64,000 bases of DNA, taken from assembly GCF_009917485.1 (NCBI RefSeq), contig NZ_QZDT01000024.1, forward strand, positions 1 through 64,000, given 5' to 3'. The notes beneath the pieces are model-generated. The model did no database searches. It was not told the origin of the DNA and was given only the letters and a program-made list of their open reading frames with translations. Made by a program: the position numbers and the translations under genes. This DNA is from Parablautia muri. GTDB lineage: Bacteria > Bacillota > Clostridia > Lachnospirales > Lachnospiraceae. Of the stretch, positions 25,573 through 34,028 are shown piece after piece; the first letter of the stretch is position 1; each line of letters starts with the position of its first letter.

Positions 25573-26975
25573 TATTCTCCCTCTAAATCAGCCAAAGCTG
25601 CTTTTATCATAATTGCGCACTCAATACGCTTTCTCTGCAGCTCGCAGCCCAATTCGTAGACATCACTAATCTGTCCATGGAAATTGTAGGAATTGGCCGC
25701 ACATCCGCCGCTGCAATAAAATCTGGCAAAACAGCTTCTGCACTTCTCTTTCGCGTAGACATTACAGGATTTAAAGCTATCTCTTATATCCGTTCTGGTG
25801 ATACCCTCGTCCACATTTCCCATAAGAAATTCTTCCTGTCCCACAAATTGATGACAGGGATATAAATTCCCCCAGGGTGTTACCGCCAGGTACTCTGTTC
25901 CCGATCCACAGCCGGAAAGTCTTTTGGCAACACAGGGCCCGCCCTCCAAGTCTATCATAAAATGGAAGAAATTAACACCCTTTCCTTCTTTTCTTCTATT
26001 TAAAAGTTCCACCGCCAGACGGTCATACTCCTCCAAAAGCGCCGGAAGATCTTCCTGCCTAAGCGCATAATCATCCGTAGGCTGCGCCACAACAGGCTCC
26101 ACGGAAATCTGTTCAAAGCCTAAATCTGCCAGATGTGCCACATCCTTTGCAAAATCCGGATTATTCCGTGTAAAAGTGCCCCGCACATAATAATTCATCT
26201 GGTTTCTGCTTTCCGCCACCTTCCGGAACTTAGGAACAATCGTATCATAGCTTCCCTGGCCTCCTCTGTATGGCCGCATCAAGTCATTGATTTCCTTTCT
26301 GCCGTCAATACTAAGGACAATATTTGCCATTTCACGATTGGCAAATTCTATTATTTCATCATTCAGCAAAACGCCATTGGTCGTCAAAGTAAAGCGAAAC
26401 TTCTTATGATAGGGCTTCTCAAGGCTCCTGCCATATGCTACCAGCTCCTTTACCACCGGCCAGTTTAAAAGAGGCTCCCCGCCAAAGAAATCCACCTCTA
26501 GGTTTATACGATTTCCGGAATTCTTCACCAGAAAATCCAGTGCCTTTTTTCCGGTCTCCAGGCTCATAAGCGCCCGGCGTCCATGATACTCCCCTTCCTC
26601 TGCAAAGCAATACTTACATGCCAGGTTACAATCATGAGCAATATGCAGGCATAGAGCCTTTACCACGGTTTCTCTCTTTTTAAAATCTACGATATAATTT
26701 TCATAAATATCAGGCGCATAAAGCATGCCTGCTTCCTTCAGCTCCATAACCTGTGAAAGCGCATCTAAAATATCCTCACCGGTATATCGATCTTTCAGGC
26801 GCTCTAAAACCTTATCTTTTGTTTCTTCTTCTCCACAGTTATTATTTTGCAGTTCTTCCACAAGGGGAACCACATCATATACCACATCATCCACGACATG
26901 TACAGACCCACTGTTCACATCCATCACAATGTTATAGCCGTTATTTTTATACTGATGTATCACTCTAACCTCCAT
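25572..26975 (-). CDS. scfB: SCIFF peptide thioether maturase (radical SAM/SPASM)
   Basis: A 467-aa radical SAM enzyme that forms thioether links in the SCIFF peptide. The N-terminus reads IHQYKNNGYNIVMDVNSGSV, matching this maturase family's peptide-recognition domain. The SAM cluster motif CNLACKYC lies near 112-119. SPASM cysteines for two auxiliary clusters lie in the last 110 residues (CGSGTEYL, CHQF, CNVYAKEKCRSCFARFYCSGGC). ATG 26975 is preferred over 27029 from the family N-terminus, though its ribosome site (GGCGG) is weak. The precursor gene lies 120 bp upstream. Confidence 0.94.
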   Translation of the reverse strand: MEVRVIHQYKNNGYNIVMDVNSGSVHVVDDVVYDVVPLVEELQNNNCGEEETKDKVLERLKDRYTGEDILDALSQVMELKEAGMLYAPDIYENYIVDFKKRETVVKALCLHIAHDCNLACKYCFAEEGEYHGRRALMSLETGKKALDFLVKNSGNRINLEVDFFGGEPLLNWPVVKELVAYGRSLEKPYHKKFRFTLTTNGVLLNDEIIEFANREMANIVLSIDGRKEINDLMRPYRGGQGSYDTIVPKFRKVAESRNQMNYYVRGTFTRNNPDFAKDVAHLADLGFEQISVEPVVAQPTDDYALRQEDLPALLEEYDRLAVELLNRRKEGKGVNFFHFMIDLEGGPCVAKRLSGCGSGTEYLAVTPWGNLYPCHQFVGQEEFLMGNVDEGITRTDIRDSFKSCNVYAKEKCRSCFARFYCSGGCAANSYNFHGQISDVYELGCELQRKRIECAIMIKAALADLEGE

Positions 26976-27095
26976 GCTGCCGCCAGTTCGCAATTTTTCA
27001 TTTTTTAGACGCACAATAAGCAGCGACATAAAGCCGCTGCTTATATTCGCTATCCTATTTTTCTGCTCCCTGGACCATTCATCTAAAATCGCTGC

Positions 27096-27239
27096 TTATT
27101 TTACCTTTTCGCAGCTCTGATTTCCTACTGTACAGGAAGTCTTGCACGCTGACTGGCAGGAAGTCTGGCACTCGCCGCAGCCGCCCTTTTTCATGGACTC
27201 TTTCAGGTCTCTGGTTGCTAATGTCTTAATACGTTTCAT
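27096..27239 (-). CDS. scfA: SCIFF ribosomal peptide precursor (six cysteines in forty-five)
   Basis: A 47-aa peptide that begins MKRIKTLATRDLKESMKKGG, the conserved SCIFF leader. Its cysteine-rich core has Cys at 21, 24, 28, 32, 36 and 43. GGAGGATTAAGAT precedes the ATG. The maturase scfB is next on the same strand. In the family one or more Cys are joined to a neighbouring Thr or other acceptor by thioether bonds. The peptide is nearly universal in Clostridia and its role is unknown. Confidence 0.95.
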   Translation of the reverse strand: MKRIKTLATRDLKESMKKGGCGECQTSCQSACKTSCTVGNQSCEKVK

Positions 27240-27328
27240 ATCTTAATCCTCCATGTCTTAAACGCCCGGCAGGTTTGTACCACAGGCACAAATTCACTGG
27301 CGTTCCATATTGATACAGTATAGCATAG

Positions 27329-28645
27329 TTACTTTTCATCTTCAACAATATTTTCTTCCGCTTCTTCGTCCTGCACTAAAGCGGTATCTTCACTCTCTAT
27401 CTTTTCAGGCAAAATCATCAAAACCTGCACCACTCTGTTCTGGCTGACTCCCTTCACCTGAAGGGTAATGCCCTCTTTCGTGACAATGGTTTCTTCATCC
27501 TCCGGCAGACGATCCAAATTTTCTATAATAAGTCCACCAATGGAATCATAATCCTCCGATGCAAGCAATGTGCCAAGCTCATCGTTGATATCGTTTAGCT
27601 TCATACCGCCTGCCACCAGATAAGTCCGTTCGTCTGTCTTACGAATCAGTTCTTCCTCGTCCTCATCATATTCATCCCGGATCTCACCTACAATTTCCTC
27701 CAGCAAATCTTCTAATGTTATCATACCCACCGCAGCGCCATACTCGTTTAGAACAAAGGATATGTTAATTCGCTTTTCACGCATTTCCATCATAAGATCC
27801 GCTGTTTTCTTAAACTCATAAGTGTAATAAGCCTCGCGCATAATATCGCTTATTTTAAACTGCTCCCTGTTATCCACCAGTATAAAATCCTTGATATTAA
27901 TCAGACCGATAATATTATCCTTATCCTCCTGATAAACCGGGATTCTGGTATACATATATTGTTTAAAAAGCGCAAGAACTTCCTCATAGGTGGCTTCCTC
28001 GTCCACTGCCGTCATGTCAATACGGGGAATCATAATATCCTTAGCGACAGCATCGCTAAAGTCAAACACATTATATATCATTTCCCTTTCTTCCGACTCA
28101 ATAACGCCGTCCTCATGACTGACTTCAACATAAGTACGCAGCTCTGTCTCTGTCATGGCGGTTTTTTTGCTGGTATCAATATGTAGCAGCACCATCAGCC
28201 CGCCTGCCAGCTTATCCACTAAAAAAATCAGTGGCGTCATCACCTTCATAAGCGCTGCTATGATAGAGGCATAAAAAAGCGCAATCTTTTCCGAATAAAT
28301 CATTGCTAAATTTTTCGGAATAATTTCCCCGAAAATCAAAATGATGATGGTCAGAGCTCCTGTTGCAATCCCGACTGCAAGATGAATCTTAAGGGCCAGT
28401 GTAGTCGCAAGTGCGGAAGCAGATATATTTACAATGTTATTTCCTATTAAAATAGCGCTCAACATCTTGCTGTACTTATCCAATACATTAAGCGTTGTCT
28501 GCGCACGCTTACTCCCTTCATCCGCCATAGACTTAAGCCGCACCCTGTTCACTGTGGTAAGCGCTGTCTCCGCAGATGAAAAAAAGCTGGAAAGTCCCAC
28601 CAAAATCAATAAAGCAAACAATTGTATGACACCATCGGTATCCAA
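27329..28645 (-). CDS. HlyC/CorC (CNNM) family transporter-like protein
   Basis: About 438 aa. A DUF21/CNNM membrane domain (about 1-190) with several helices is followed by a CBS pair (about 205-330; the first near MIPRIDMTAVDEEATYEEVL) and a C-terminal CorC_HlyC domain (about 340-420), then an acidic tail. Members act in Mg2+ or Co2+ efflux. TTG at 28645 lies 12 bp after AAGGAG; the TTG at 28681 has no ribosome site. It appears monocistronic. Confidence 0.88.
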   Translation of the reverse strand: MDTDGVIQLFALLILVGLSSFFSSAETALTTVNRVRLKSMADEGSKRAQTTLNVLDKYSKMLSAILIGNNIVNISASALATTLALKIHLAVGIATGALTIIILIFGEIIPKNLAMIYSEKIALFYASIIAALMKVMTPLIFLVDKLAGGLMVLLHIDTSKKTAMTETELRTYVEVSHEDGVIESEEREMIYNVFDFSDAVAKDIMIPRIDMTAVDEEATYEEVLALFKQYMYTRIPVYQEDKDNIIGLINIKDFILVDNREQFKISDIMREAYYTYEFKKTADLMMEMREKRINISFVLNEYGAAVGMITLEDLLEEIVGEIRDEYDEDEEELIRKTDERTYLVAGGMKLNDINDELGTLLASEDYDSIGGLIIENLDRLPEDEETIVTKEGITLQVKGVSQNRVVQVLMILPEKIESEDTALVQDEEAEENIVEDEK

Positions 28646-28863
28646 ATTAAAACCACTCTCCTTATAAAATATATTTTTCAACAGCTTAAATTTTTTAGCA
28701 TTCTAGGCTGTTTCATTTTCCGCCTCGCAAATTATATTTGAAAAAATTTCCTCCGGACGGCTTATGCAAATATTACAATATAGGGGTATTCTCTGTCAAG
28801 TTCAGACATATGATTGTAGTATAAAGAAATTATAAACTCTTTGTAAAAAGAATGGGGGAAGAC

Positions 28864-29238
28864 ATGTTAAAGAAACTCAACTTAAGCGCAAGAATTACTT
28901 TCATATTAAAATGCCTGCTAATATCCTATCTACTGACTACCGGACTGCTCCTTTTGCTTGCCCTGATGCTGTACAAATTTGAGCTGTCCGAAAAAATTGT
29001 GTCTATCTGTATCATCGGAATCTACATACTGGTCACCTTTCTTGCCGGATTTCTTGCCGGAAAACGTGAAGGCAGCCGGAAATTTCTGTGGGGGCTACTC
29101 ATGGGTGCCCTTTACTTCGCCATATTAGCAGTAGTTTCCATTGTGACCAATCAAGGCATTGGGGAGATCTCAAGAAATTTTATTACTGTACTGATGCTGT
29201 GCTGCGGCAGTGGTATGCTTGGAGGTATGATAAGTTGA
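28864..29238 (+). CDS. Four-helix membrane protein (TIGR04086-like)
   Basis: A 124-aa protein with four hydrophobic segments (roughly 10-33, 42-62, 70-90, 98-120). The short KREGSRKFLWGLLMGALYF loop between helices 2 and 3 resembles the small TIGR04086 membrane family of Clostridia, which has no known function. ATG 28864 follows GGGGGAAG; an ATG four codons upstream overlaps that site. It is divergent from the CNNM gene and convergent with the XRE gene. Confidence 0.7.
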   Translation: MLKKLNLSARITFILKCLLISYLLTTGLLLLLALMLYKFELSEKIVSICIIGIYILVTFLAGFLAGKREGSRKFLWGLLMGALYFAILAVVSIVTNQGIGEISRNFITVLMLCCGSGMLGGMIS

Positions 29239-29277
29239 TTCGAGCTGGCCTTCGTACAGCCAGCTCTAAATCCCCTT

Positions 29278-29601
29278 TTACACATCACCCACGCACAGCT
29301 CGTGTACCACTTTCAGTATGTCCTGCACGCGTCCCATCTGATTTGGGCTGAAACATTCAAGCACATCTACCATTTTCTCTGGTATTTTGTTGCTCTCGTT
29401 CCCGGTCAAGATATAATCACTACTCACATTCAAAGCCTTGGAAATTTTATATAAAATTTCCACTGTAAAGCCTTTCTTCCCCACCTCAATTTCATATAGA
29501 AATTTTGCAGATATATCAACTTTCTCTGCCAGTGCATCTCTTGTGTAACAATTGGCTTCACGTAGACTACGTATTCTGAATCCTATGTCTTTATATGACA
29601 T
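29278..29601 (-). CDS. XRE-family helix-turn-helix regulator
   Basis: A 107-aa DNA-binding protein. The HTH spans residues 7-60 (FRIRSLREANCYTRDALAEK, then ISAKFLYEIEVGKKG), and a short C-terminal part may bind a partner or dimerise. GGAGGTAAAA precedes ATG 29601. It is divergent from agrB across a 294-bp region that holds phased repeats, so it is a candidate regulator of the Agr genes. This is inference from position. Confidence 0.85.
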   Translation of the reverse strand: MSYKDIGFRIRSLREANCYTRDALAEKVDISAKFLYEIEVGKKGFTVEILYKISKALNVSSDYILTGNESNKIPEKMVDVLECFSPNQMGRVQDILKVVHELCVGDV

Positions 29602-29759
29602 TTTTACCTCCATCCTGAAAGTCTTCAAACTTTCCAGTCCTGTTCCTGTTAACCTGTTTCAGGCACGCATGCTTTACCATAAAAAATTTTAGCATATTTT
29701 GTCGGAAAAGCGAATTAATTTTGCTGAACTGCATGTTATCGTTACTCAATTTAGATTAT

Positions 29760-29799
29760 TTGACAATTTGTGACAAATATCGACAAATTAATACAAGTT
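29760..29799 (+). promoter_or_regulatory. Four 10-bp phased direct repeats upstream of agrB
   Basis: From 29761 the sequence splits into tens: TGACAATTTG, TGACAAATAT, CGACAAATTA, ATACAAGTTT. GACAA begins at 29762, 29772 and 29782, exactly one helical turn apart, with a weaker fourth unit. An opposite-strand TTTGTCG lies at about 29698. This fits a multi-site operator for the LytTR or XRE regulators nearby. Confidence 0.5.
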
Positions 29800-29895
29800 T
29801 TATATCATTTAATCAAAAAGAAGCATAAATTTCAAAAAATAATATAAAATTTTTTTGTGGTAGAGAAAGGACAAAAATATGAAAAGGAAAACAAT

Positions 29896-30468
29896 ATGAA
29901 CGAATTTTTAAAAGAACAGTATCAATTTAGTGATTACCAAATTGCACAACTGGCATTTACGTTTAAATCAATAGGCTCTGAGCTGAGTAAACTGTTGATA
30001 ATGGGAATTATTTTTCACAATGATTTGGGAAGATATGTTTTCGCAGTGGCGGTGATGATGCTTTTGAGAACGGCTACAGGAGGGCTGCATTGTAAGAAGT
30101 ATATTACTTGTTTTCTGGTTACGTTTTCTTATATGTTTTTAGCATTAATGGTGCTGCCCCTTTTCGAAATAAACAAGGTGTTTCAATTAATCTTTCTATT
30201 TATATGTATGCTTGGCAACTATTATATTGGGCCGGTAACTTCTAAGGTGCATCGCCCATTAAATGAAAAATGCACCAAGCGGGTTAAGGTGCAGGCATTT
30301 GTAATTATTTTCTTTTATTTAACTCTCACGTATATAGTACCTGAGAATCCTTATGTTACTGTTGGGTTTTGGGTTATTATATTAAATACTTTGCAGCTTG
30401 TTACTGCAAAAATACTAAAGAAGAAAGGAGAATTTCATTATGAAGGGGAAACTTGTGAAAATTTCTAA
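29896..30468 (+). CDS. agrB: Accessory gene regulator B (AgrB) peptidase
   Basis: A 190-aa membrane cysteine endopeptidase that cuts and cyclises the AgrD pro-peptide. The catalytic pair is visible as RTATGGLHCKKYITC: His 65 and Cys 72, seven residues apart as in staphylococcal AgrB. Four to six hydrophobic segments are present. ATG 29896 overlaps the TGA of a six-codon ORF (29879-29899) that has its own AAAGGA site. The 3' end overlaps agrD by 29 bp, a normal arrangement. Confidence 0.92.
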   Translation: MNEFLKEQYQFSDYQIAQLAFTFKSIGSELSKLLIMGIIFHNDLGRYVFAVAVMMLLRTATGGLHCKKYITCFLVTFSYMFLALMVLPLFEINKVFQLIFLFICMLGNYYIGPVTSKVHRPLNEKCTKRVKVQAFVIIFFYLTLTYIVPENPYVTVGFWVIILNTLQLVTAKILKKKGEFHYEGETCENF

Positions 30469-30568
30469 GCCTTTATTGACGGCTTGTATGGCATTAGGTA
30501 TATTAGTTGGCTACGATATTGCAAGCATGATTTTTTTTGGAGAATATGAATATCCAACAGAGCAATAA
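30440..30568 (+). CDS. agrD: AgrD-like autoinducer pro-peptide with a serine ring residue
   Basis: A 42-aa peptide preceded by AAAGGAG at 9 bp and overlapping the agrB end. It has an amphipathic leader (residues 1-25), a segment DIASMIFF, and an acidic tail GEYEYPTEQ. Aligned to staphylococcal AgrD (ring CDFIM, tail DEVEVPKE), residues 29-33 are SMIFF, so serine replaces the ring cysteine. The mature signal would be a five-residue lactone, as in the serine AIP of Staphylococcus intermedius. The only Cys (16) lies in the leader. The sequence of the product is seen; its cyclisation is inferred. Confidence 0.88.
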   Translation: MKGKLVKISKPLLTACMALGILVGYDIASMIFFGEYEYPTEQ

Positions 30569-30602
30569 TTAATTGCTCTCAAAATGTAATTGGTAGTGTT
30601 TT

Positions 30603-30742
30603 TAATTTTGTGTCTTTACCCTTCCACCTTATTCCAGAGGCCGGGTGTGGGCAGAGCCCACAAGCCCTTATAAATGCTAGGTTTCCGGCTAATTATAGTT
30701 GGTAAAAATCTGCTAAGGAAAAAATCCAAAGACACATAATTA
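30603..30742. mobile_element. MITE-like element with 15-bp terminal inverted repeats
   Basis: TAATTTTGTGTCTTT (30603-30617) and AAAGACACATAATTA (30728-30742) are inverted copies with one mismatch. They enclose about 110 bp with an internal TGTGGGC/GCCCACA stem and no credible ORF. No clear target duplication is seen. It separates agrD from the shared terminator. A folded RNA or an old insertion are both possible. Confidence 0.4.
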
Positions 30743-30797
30743 TTTACACCCTCATGTAATTTATTTGTTATATTTCTTTTACGATTCTTTATGTAAT

Positions 30798-30842
30798 AAA
30801 ACATCATCCTATAACTATATTCTAGTCATAGGATGATGTTTT
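30798..30842. terminator. Bidirectional terminator between agrD and the kinase gene
   Basis: AAAACATCATCCTAT (30798-30812) pairs perfectly with ATAGGATGATGTTTT (30828-30842). T-rich stretches follow on both strands. The stop codon of the minus-strand kinase (30822-30824) lies in the loop. Confidence 0.8.
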
Positions 30843-32099
30843 ATCTTTTACCACTTTAAATGATAACCAGTTGGCATCATCTATTTTAACGTTCTCGCAA
30901 TAAATATTTAAAGTATATTCATCGCAAATTTTCTTAACATTATGTAGTCCTAAACCTCTGTCTTTTCCTTTACTACTGAATCCTTTCACAAAGAACTTAT
31001 CAATCTCATTATAATCTATATAAGGACTTTCATTTCTAACTTCAATTTCAAGCTTTGCATCTTCCGTCAAAGAAACGTAAAGTTTATTTACCCCATCTGT
31101 CTTCTCTATTGCTTCCACCGCATTATTTATTAAATCACCTAAAATTTCCACAACTTTATAAACAGGGATTTCTATATTTGACTCTATGATTTTAATACGG
31201 TAGTCTATGTCAATGCCTAATTTGTCTATTTCCATAAATTTACCATATAAAAATCCAGCAACAATAGGATTAGAAGCCTTTAAAAGCTTATTAAACTGGT
31301 TCTCTTTTGATATTATTTTACAATATGTATCCTGAGCTTTAACTAACTCATCATATGTATCATAAATATAATGTTGACTATAAATGGTATTAATATGATT
31401 ATCAAATTCATGCTGTCTTAACCTAATGTTTTCAATCAATCCTTGAAAAGAATCTGCATATAATTTATGCATTTTCAATTCGGTTTCAACTTCTTTAGTT
31501 TTTATCTTGTATTTCCCCACTTGATCCGCTAATATCAAAGTACAAACTATACTTATGAACAACAACATTGCTTGATCAATAAAAAAAACATTCGCTTCTT
31601 TATATCTAAAAAGCAAAAAAGCTATCAATACTATACATATAATCAATATAACATTTTCTATTTTCTCTTTACTATGTAAAAAATTCATAATTCTGCTAAT
31701 TTTACATTTTGGCAGTAAAAATGTTACTAACACAAATGCAAAGCAATTGATAAATAATAATCGATAATTTTCAAACCAATTTAAACCTAATATATGTAAA
31801 AATGGTATCGAAACTACCATTTGAATGCTGCCAACAATTATAATACAAAGTACCATATTTATTAATATACATGCAATTTTAAATTCAAATCTTATTCCAC
31901 AATATATAAACATAATAGGATACATAATTAGAGTATACTGTTGAGGTAATTCATAATAATTTACCATCGTTAAAATTATCATATATGTAGCCAAAAAGCT
32001 TACGGTAGAAATATCTAGTCTAAATTTTTCGCCATACAAAGCATGTACACAAAAAACTATCGTCAACACTTCCAACAACAAACAAATATTCGTAATCAT
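30822..32099 (-). CDS. AgrC-like GHKL sensor histidine kinase
   Basis: A 425-aa membrane kinase. About six membrane segments span residues 1-200, a coiled linker follows, and the dimerisation helix carries RQHEFDNHI near 228 with the phosphoacceptor His. The N-box is EILGDLINNAVEA near 318 and the G-box is DRGLGLHNVKKI near 385. This is the HPK10 layout of AgrC-type receptors. It is the third gene of a regulator-LytTR-kinase operon and overlaps the LytTR gene by ATGA. It converges on agrBD and is the probable receptor for the AgrD-derived signal. Confidence 0.88.
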   Translation of the reverse strand: MITNICLLLEVLTIVFCVHALYGEKFRLDISTVSFLATYMIILTMVNYYELPQQYTLIMYPIMFIYCGIRFEFKIACILINMVLCIIIVGSIQMVVSIPFLHILGLNWFENYRLLFINCFAFVLVTFLLPKCKISRIMNFLHSKEKIENVILIICIVLIAFLLFRYKEANVFFIDQAMLLFISIVCTLILADQVGKYKIKTKEVETELKMHKLYADSFQGLIENIRLRQHEFDNHINTIYSQHYIYDTYDELVKAQDTYCKIISKENQFNKLLKASNPIVAGFLYGKFMEIDKLGIDIDYRIKIIESNIEIPVYKVVEILGDLINNAVEAIEKTDGVNKLYVSLTEDAKLEIEVRNESPYIDYNEIDKFFVKGFSSKGKDRGLGLHNVKKICDEYTLNIYCENVKIDDANWLSFKVVKDKTSSYD

Positions 32100-32824
32100 A
32101 ACCCATACTCCGCTAATATTTTCTTCTTATAAGTAATCCCGATTTCAACCTGTTCTTCCACACCTTTCAGCGTTATAAATCTATTCGCAATGTCCACATT
32201 TAAAACATAATCTTTATTGACAATTGCATATCTGCTGCACTGTATCAGACAGTCCGCATCAACCTCATCCAGGAGCTGTTTGCAGGTTTTATAAGAAATG
32301 GACAATGTACCGCCTTCTACCATATGTATATCAACTGCGCGGTTTCGGCTTTCTATATAAATAATGTTCTTTACTTTAACCGGATATAAGATTCCGTCTT
32401 TTCGAAAGCAGAATACTTTGCCCTCCTCCTTGCAGGTAGAAAAAAATAAAGCCTTCTCCACAAGCTGCTTAACGTTCTCTGGAGAGAAAGGCTTTTCTAC
32501 ATAACCCAAACAATGCAAGTCGGTGTAAGCATACTTGGTCGTATCTTCCAGGGATGTGATAAACACGACAGGGGTAAACATGTATTTCGGAATCGTCCTG
32601 ACTCTTTCAACCAGTCTGATTCCTGATGTATCTCCTGACCGTGTTGTATCCAATATGATATCTACCAGGAAAACATCAATTGTCTTCTCCATGAGAATTT
32701 TATAGGCTGTCTTTACATCCGATGCCGTATAAACCGTTATCCCTGTGTTTATCTCCAACACCAGCTTCTTAAGCATTTCTATTTGTATCTTGTTATCTTC
32801 AATAATTAATACTGTCTTTTTCAT
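32096..32824 (-). CDS. LytTR response regulator (AgrA-like)
   Basis: A 242-aa two-domain regulator. The receiver (1-125) has acidic residues at 9-10 and a phosphorylation Asp near 54 (VFLVDIILD), a switch Ser/Thr near 88 and Lys near 112. The LytTR DNA-binding domain covers about 140-240 (YIESRNRAVDIHM, CSRYAIVNKDYV). The insertion DTTRSGDTSG after the phospho-Asp is somewhat long. Start spacing is loose. It is followed by the kinase in an ATGA overlap. LytTR proteins bind direct repeats, and such repeats lie upstream of agrB. Confidence 0.88.
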   Translation of the reverse strand: MKKTVLIIEDNKIQIEMLKKLVLEINTGITVYTASDVKTAYKILMEKTIDVFLVDIILDTTRSGDTSGIRLVERVRTIPKYMFTPVVFITSLEDTTKYAYTDLHCLGYVEKPFSPENVKQLVEKALFFSTCKEEGKVFCFRKDGILYPVKVKNIIYIESRNRAVDIHMVEGGTLSISYKTCKQLLDEVDADCLIQCSRYAIVNKDYVLNVDIANRFITLKGVEEQVEIGITYKKKILAEYGL

Positions 32825-32834
32825 AAGTACTGCT

Positions 32835-33524
32835 TTACATTCTGATAAACCATAATACCTGTTCTGTAAGTGATAGTATTTTACTCTGGATAGGTACTGT
32901 TATCTGAGTCCAAAGATCATCTATTATGATATTTTCCACATGATCATTATGTAAAATCAGGCTGGGCTTACACCCTGTAACCTCATATATCCGGAACAAT
33001 AGTTCCACATCAGGACATGCCTCATTCTTTTCCAGCTTACGATATTTTTTGATATTTACACCAAGCTTTTCTGCCATGATCGCCTGCGCCACGTCCAACA
33101 TTTGTCTAACCTCGTACAGTACCGAACAAGGGCTTTCACTATTTGCGCGCATTTGCAATATTTCCATCTCACATTTGCACTCAGAACTCAGGTTCGGACA
33201 GCATATGCCGATACCCTGCTTTAAAAGCCATGCAACTGCGCTTAGAACTTCCCTTTTATTTGTTTCTTCAACCTGCTGCAATATGGTATTTAGTTCTGAA
33301 GCACCTCTATCAAAATTTTTACCTGTAACCAGGTAGTCTACATCCCAGCCCATGCCCTCAAGAAGTTCCAATGTCTTGTAGGGCATAATTGTTTTTCCAA
33401 GCTCTATTTTGCTAAACTGGCTTTGTGTGATGCCAAGCGCGTTACTCAGCTCATCCTGTGTCATATTCAAACATAGTCTATACTGGTTAAGCCGCCGCAA
33501 AAAATCATCATAACGTTTACGCAT
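32835..33524 (-). CDS. Regulator with two helix-turn-helix domains
   Basis: A 229-aa protein. The first XRE-type HTH lies near residues 14-62 (LNMTQDELSNALGITQSQFS). A second, more diverged HTH lies near 140-200 (DVAQAIMAEKLGVNIKKYRK). A short linker with a few cysteines (GICCPNLSSECKCE) lies between. It is first in the operon with the LytTR regulator and the kinase, 10 bp ahead of the former. It may tie the peptide response to a second cue. No known family name was recognised. Confidence 0.75.
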   Translation of the reverse strand: MRKRYDDFLRRLNQYRLCLNMTQDELSNALGITQSQFSKIELGKTIMPYKTLELLEGMGWDVDYLVTGKNFDRGASELNTILQQVEETNKREVLSAVAWLLKQGIGICCPNLSSECKCEMEILQMRANSESPCSVLYEVRQMLDVAQAIMAEKLGVNIKKYRKLEKNEACPDVELLFRIYEVTGCKPSLILHNDHVENIIIDDLWTQITVPIQSKILSLTEQVLWFIRM

Positions 33525-33945
33525 GAAATCGTTCCCTCACGAATCAATTATGTACTGCTATGATAGATTTTACGGGATTAAACTATTCCCACCTTAGACC
33601 TATATTTGACTATTACGCATTATGTAATAATATTCAATACCGTATATGGAATCATTTTATATCGCAAATAATTTTCCTTCGCTATTTTTCTGCTGTTTTG
33701 TAAAAAATTTCTCTCTGTTAAATAGCATTATGTATAATTACAAACCTCGTATTATACAATTTCTATATTTTACATTCATTATTTTTAAAATATGGTAACA
33801 GTATTACAAAATATGATTCCCAATTATAGTATTCTTATTATGATGAAACATGAAGTTAAATATATAAATTTAAGAGTAATTGCTTCTATGTTGATCTCTG
33901 TCCCAAACCCTTCCTATTGCTCTCTGCGGGCCGGATCAGGAAATA
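33525..33945. other. AT-rich intergenic region upstream of the regulator operon
   Basis: About 420 bp without a supported gene; an open frame at 33792-33989 has no ribosome site. It probably holds the promoter of the minus-strand regulatory operon. The AT content is clearly higher than in the neighbouring genes. Confidence 0.35.
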
Positions 33946-33948
33946 AAA

Positions 33949-33982
33949 CAGGAAAACAATCATTCATCAATCATTTTCCTGT
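33949..33982 (-). terminator. Terminator of the ROK operon
   Basis: ACAGGAAAA (33949-33957) pairs with TTTTCCTGT (33974-33982). Read on the minus strand it is followed by TTTTATTT. It lies about 47 bp past the last gene of the operon. Confidence 0.65.
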
Positions 33983-34028
33983 CTCATAGTTAGCAATATA
34001 AATTTCAATATTTATGTGTAAATTAGTT

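Noticed and set aside
30616-30807. 63-codon minus-strand frame behind agrD
   Set aside because: It overlaps the MITE-like element and the terminator, and has no ribosome site.
33792-33989. 65-codon plus-strand frame
   Set aside because: AT-rich spacer, no ribosome site, and it contains the operon terminator.
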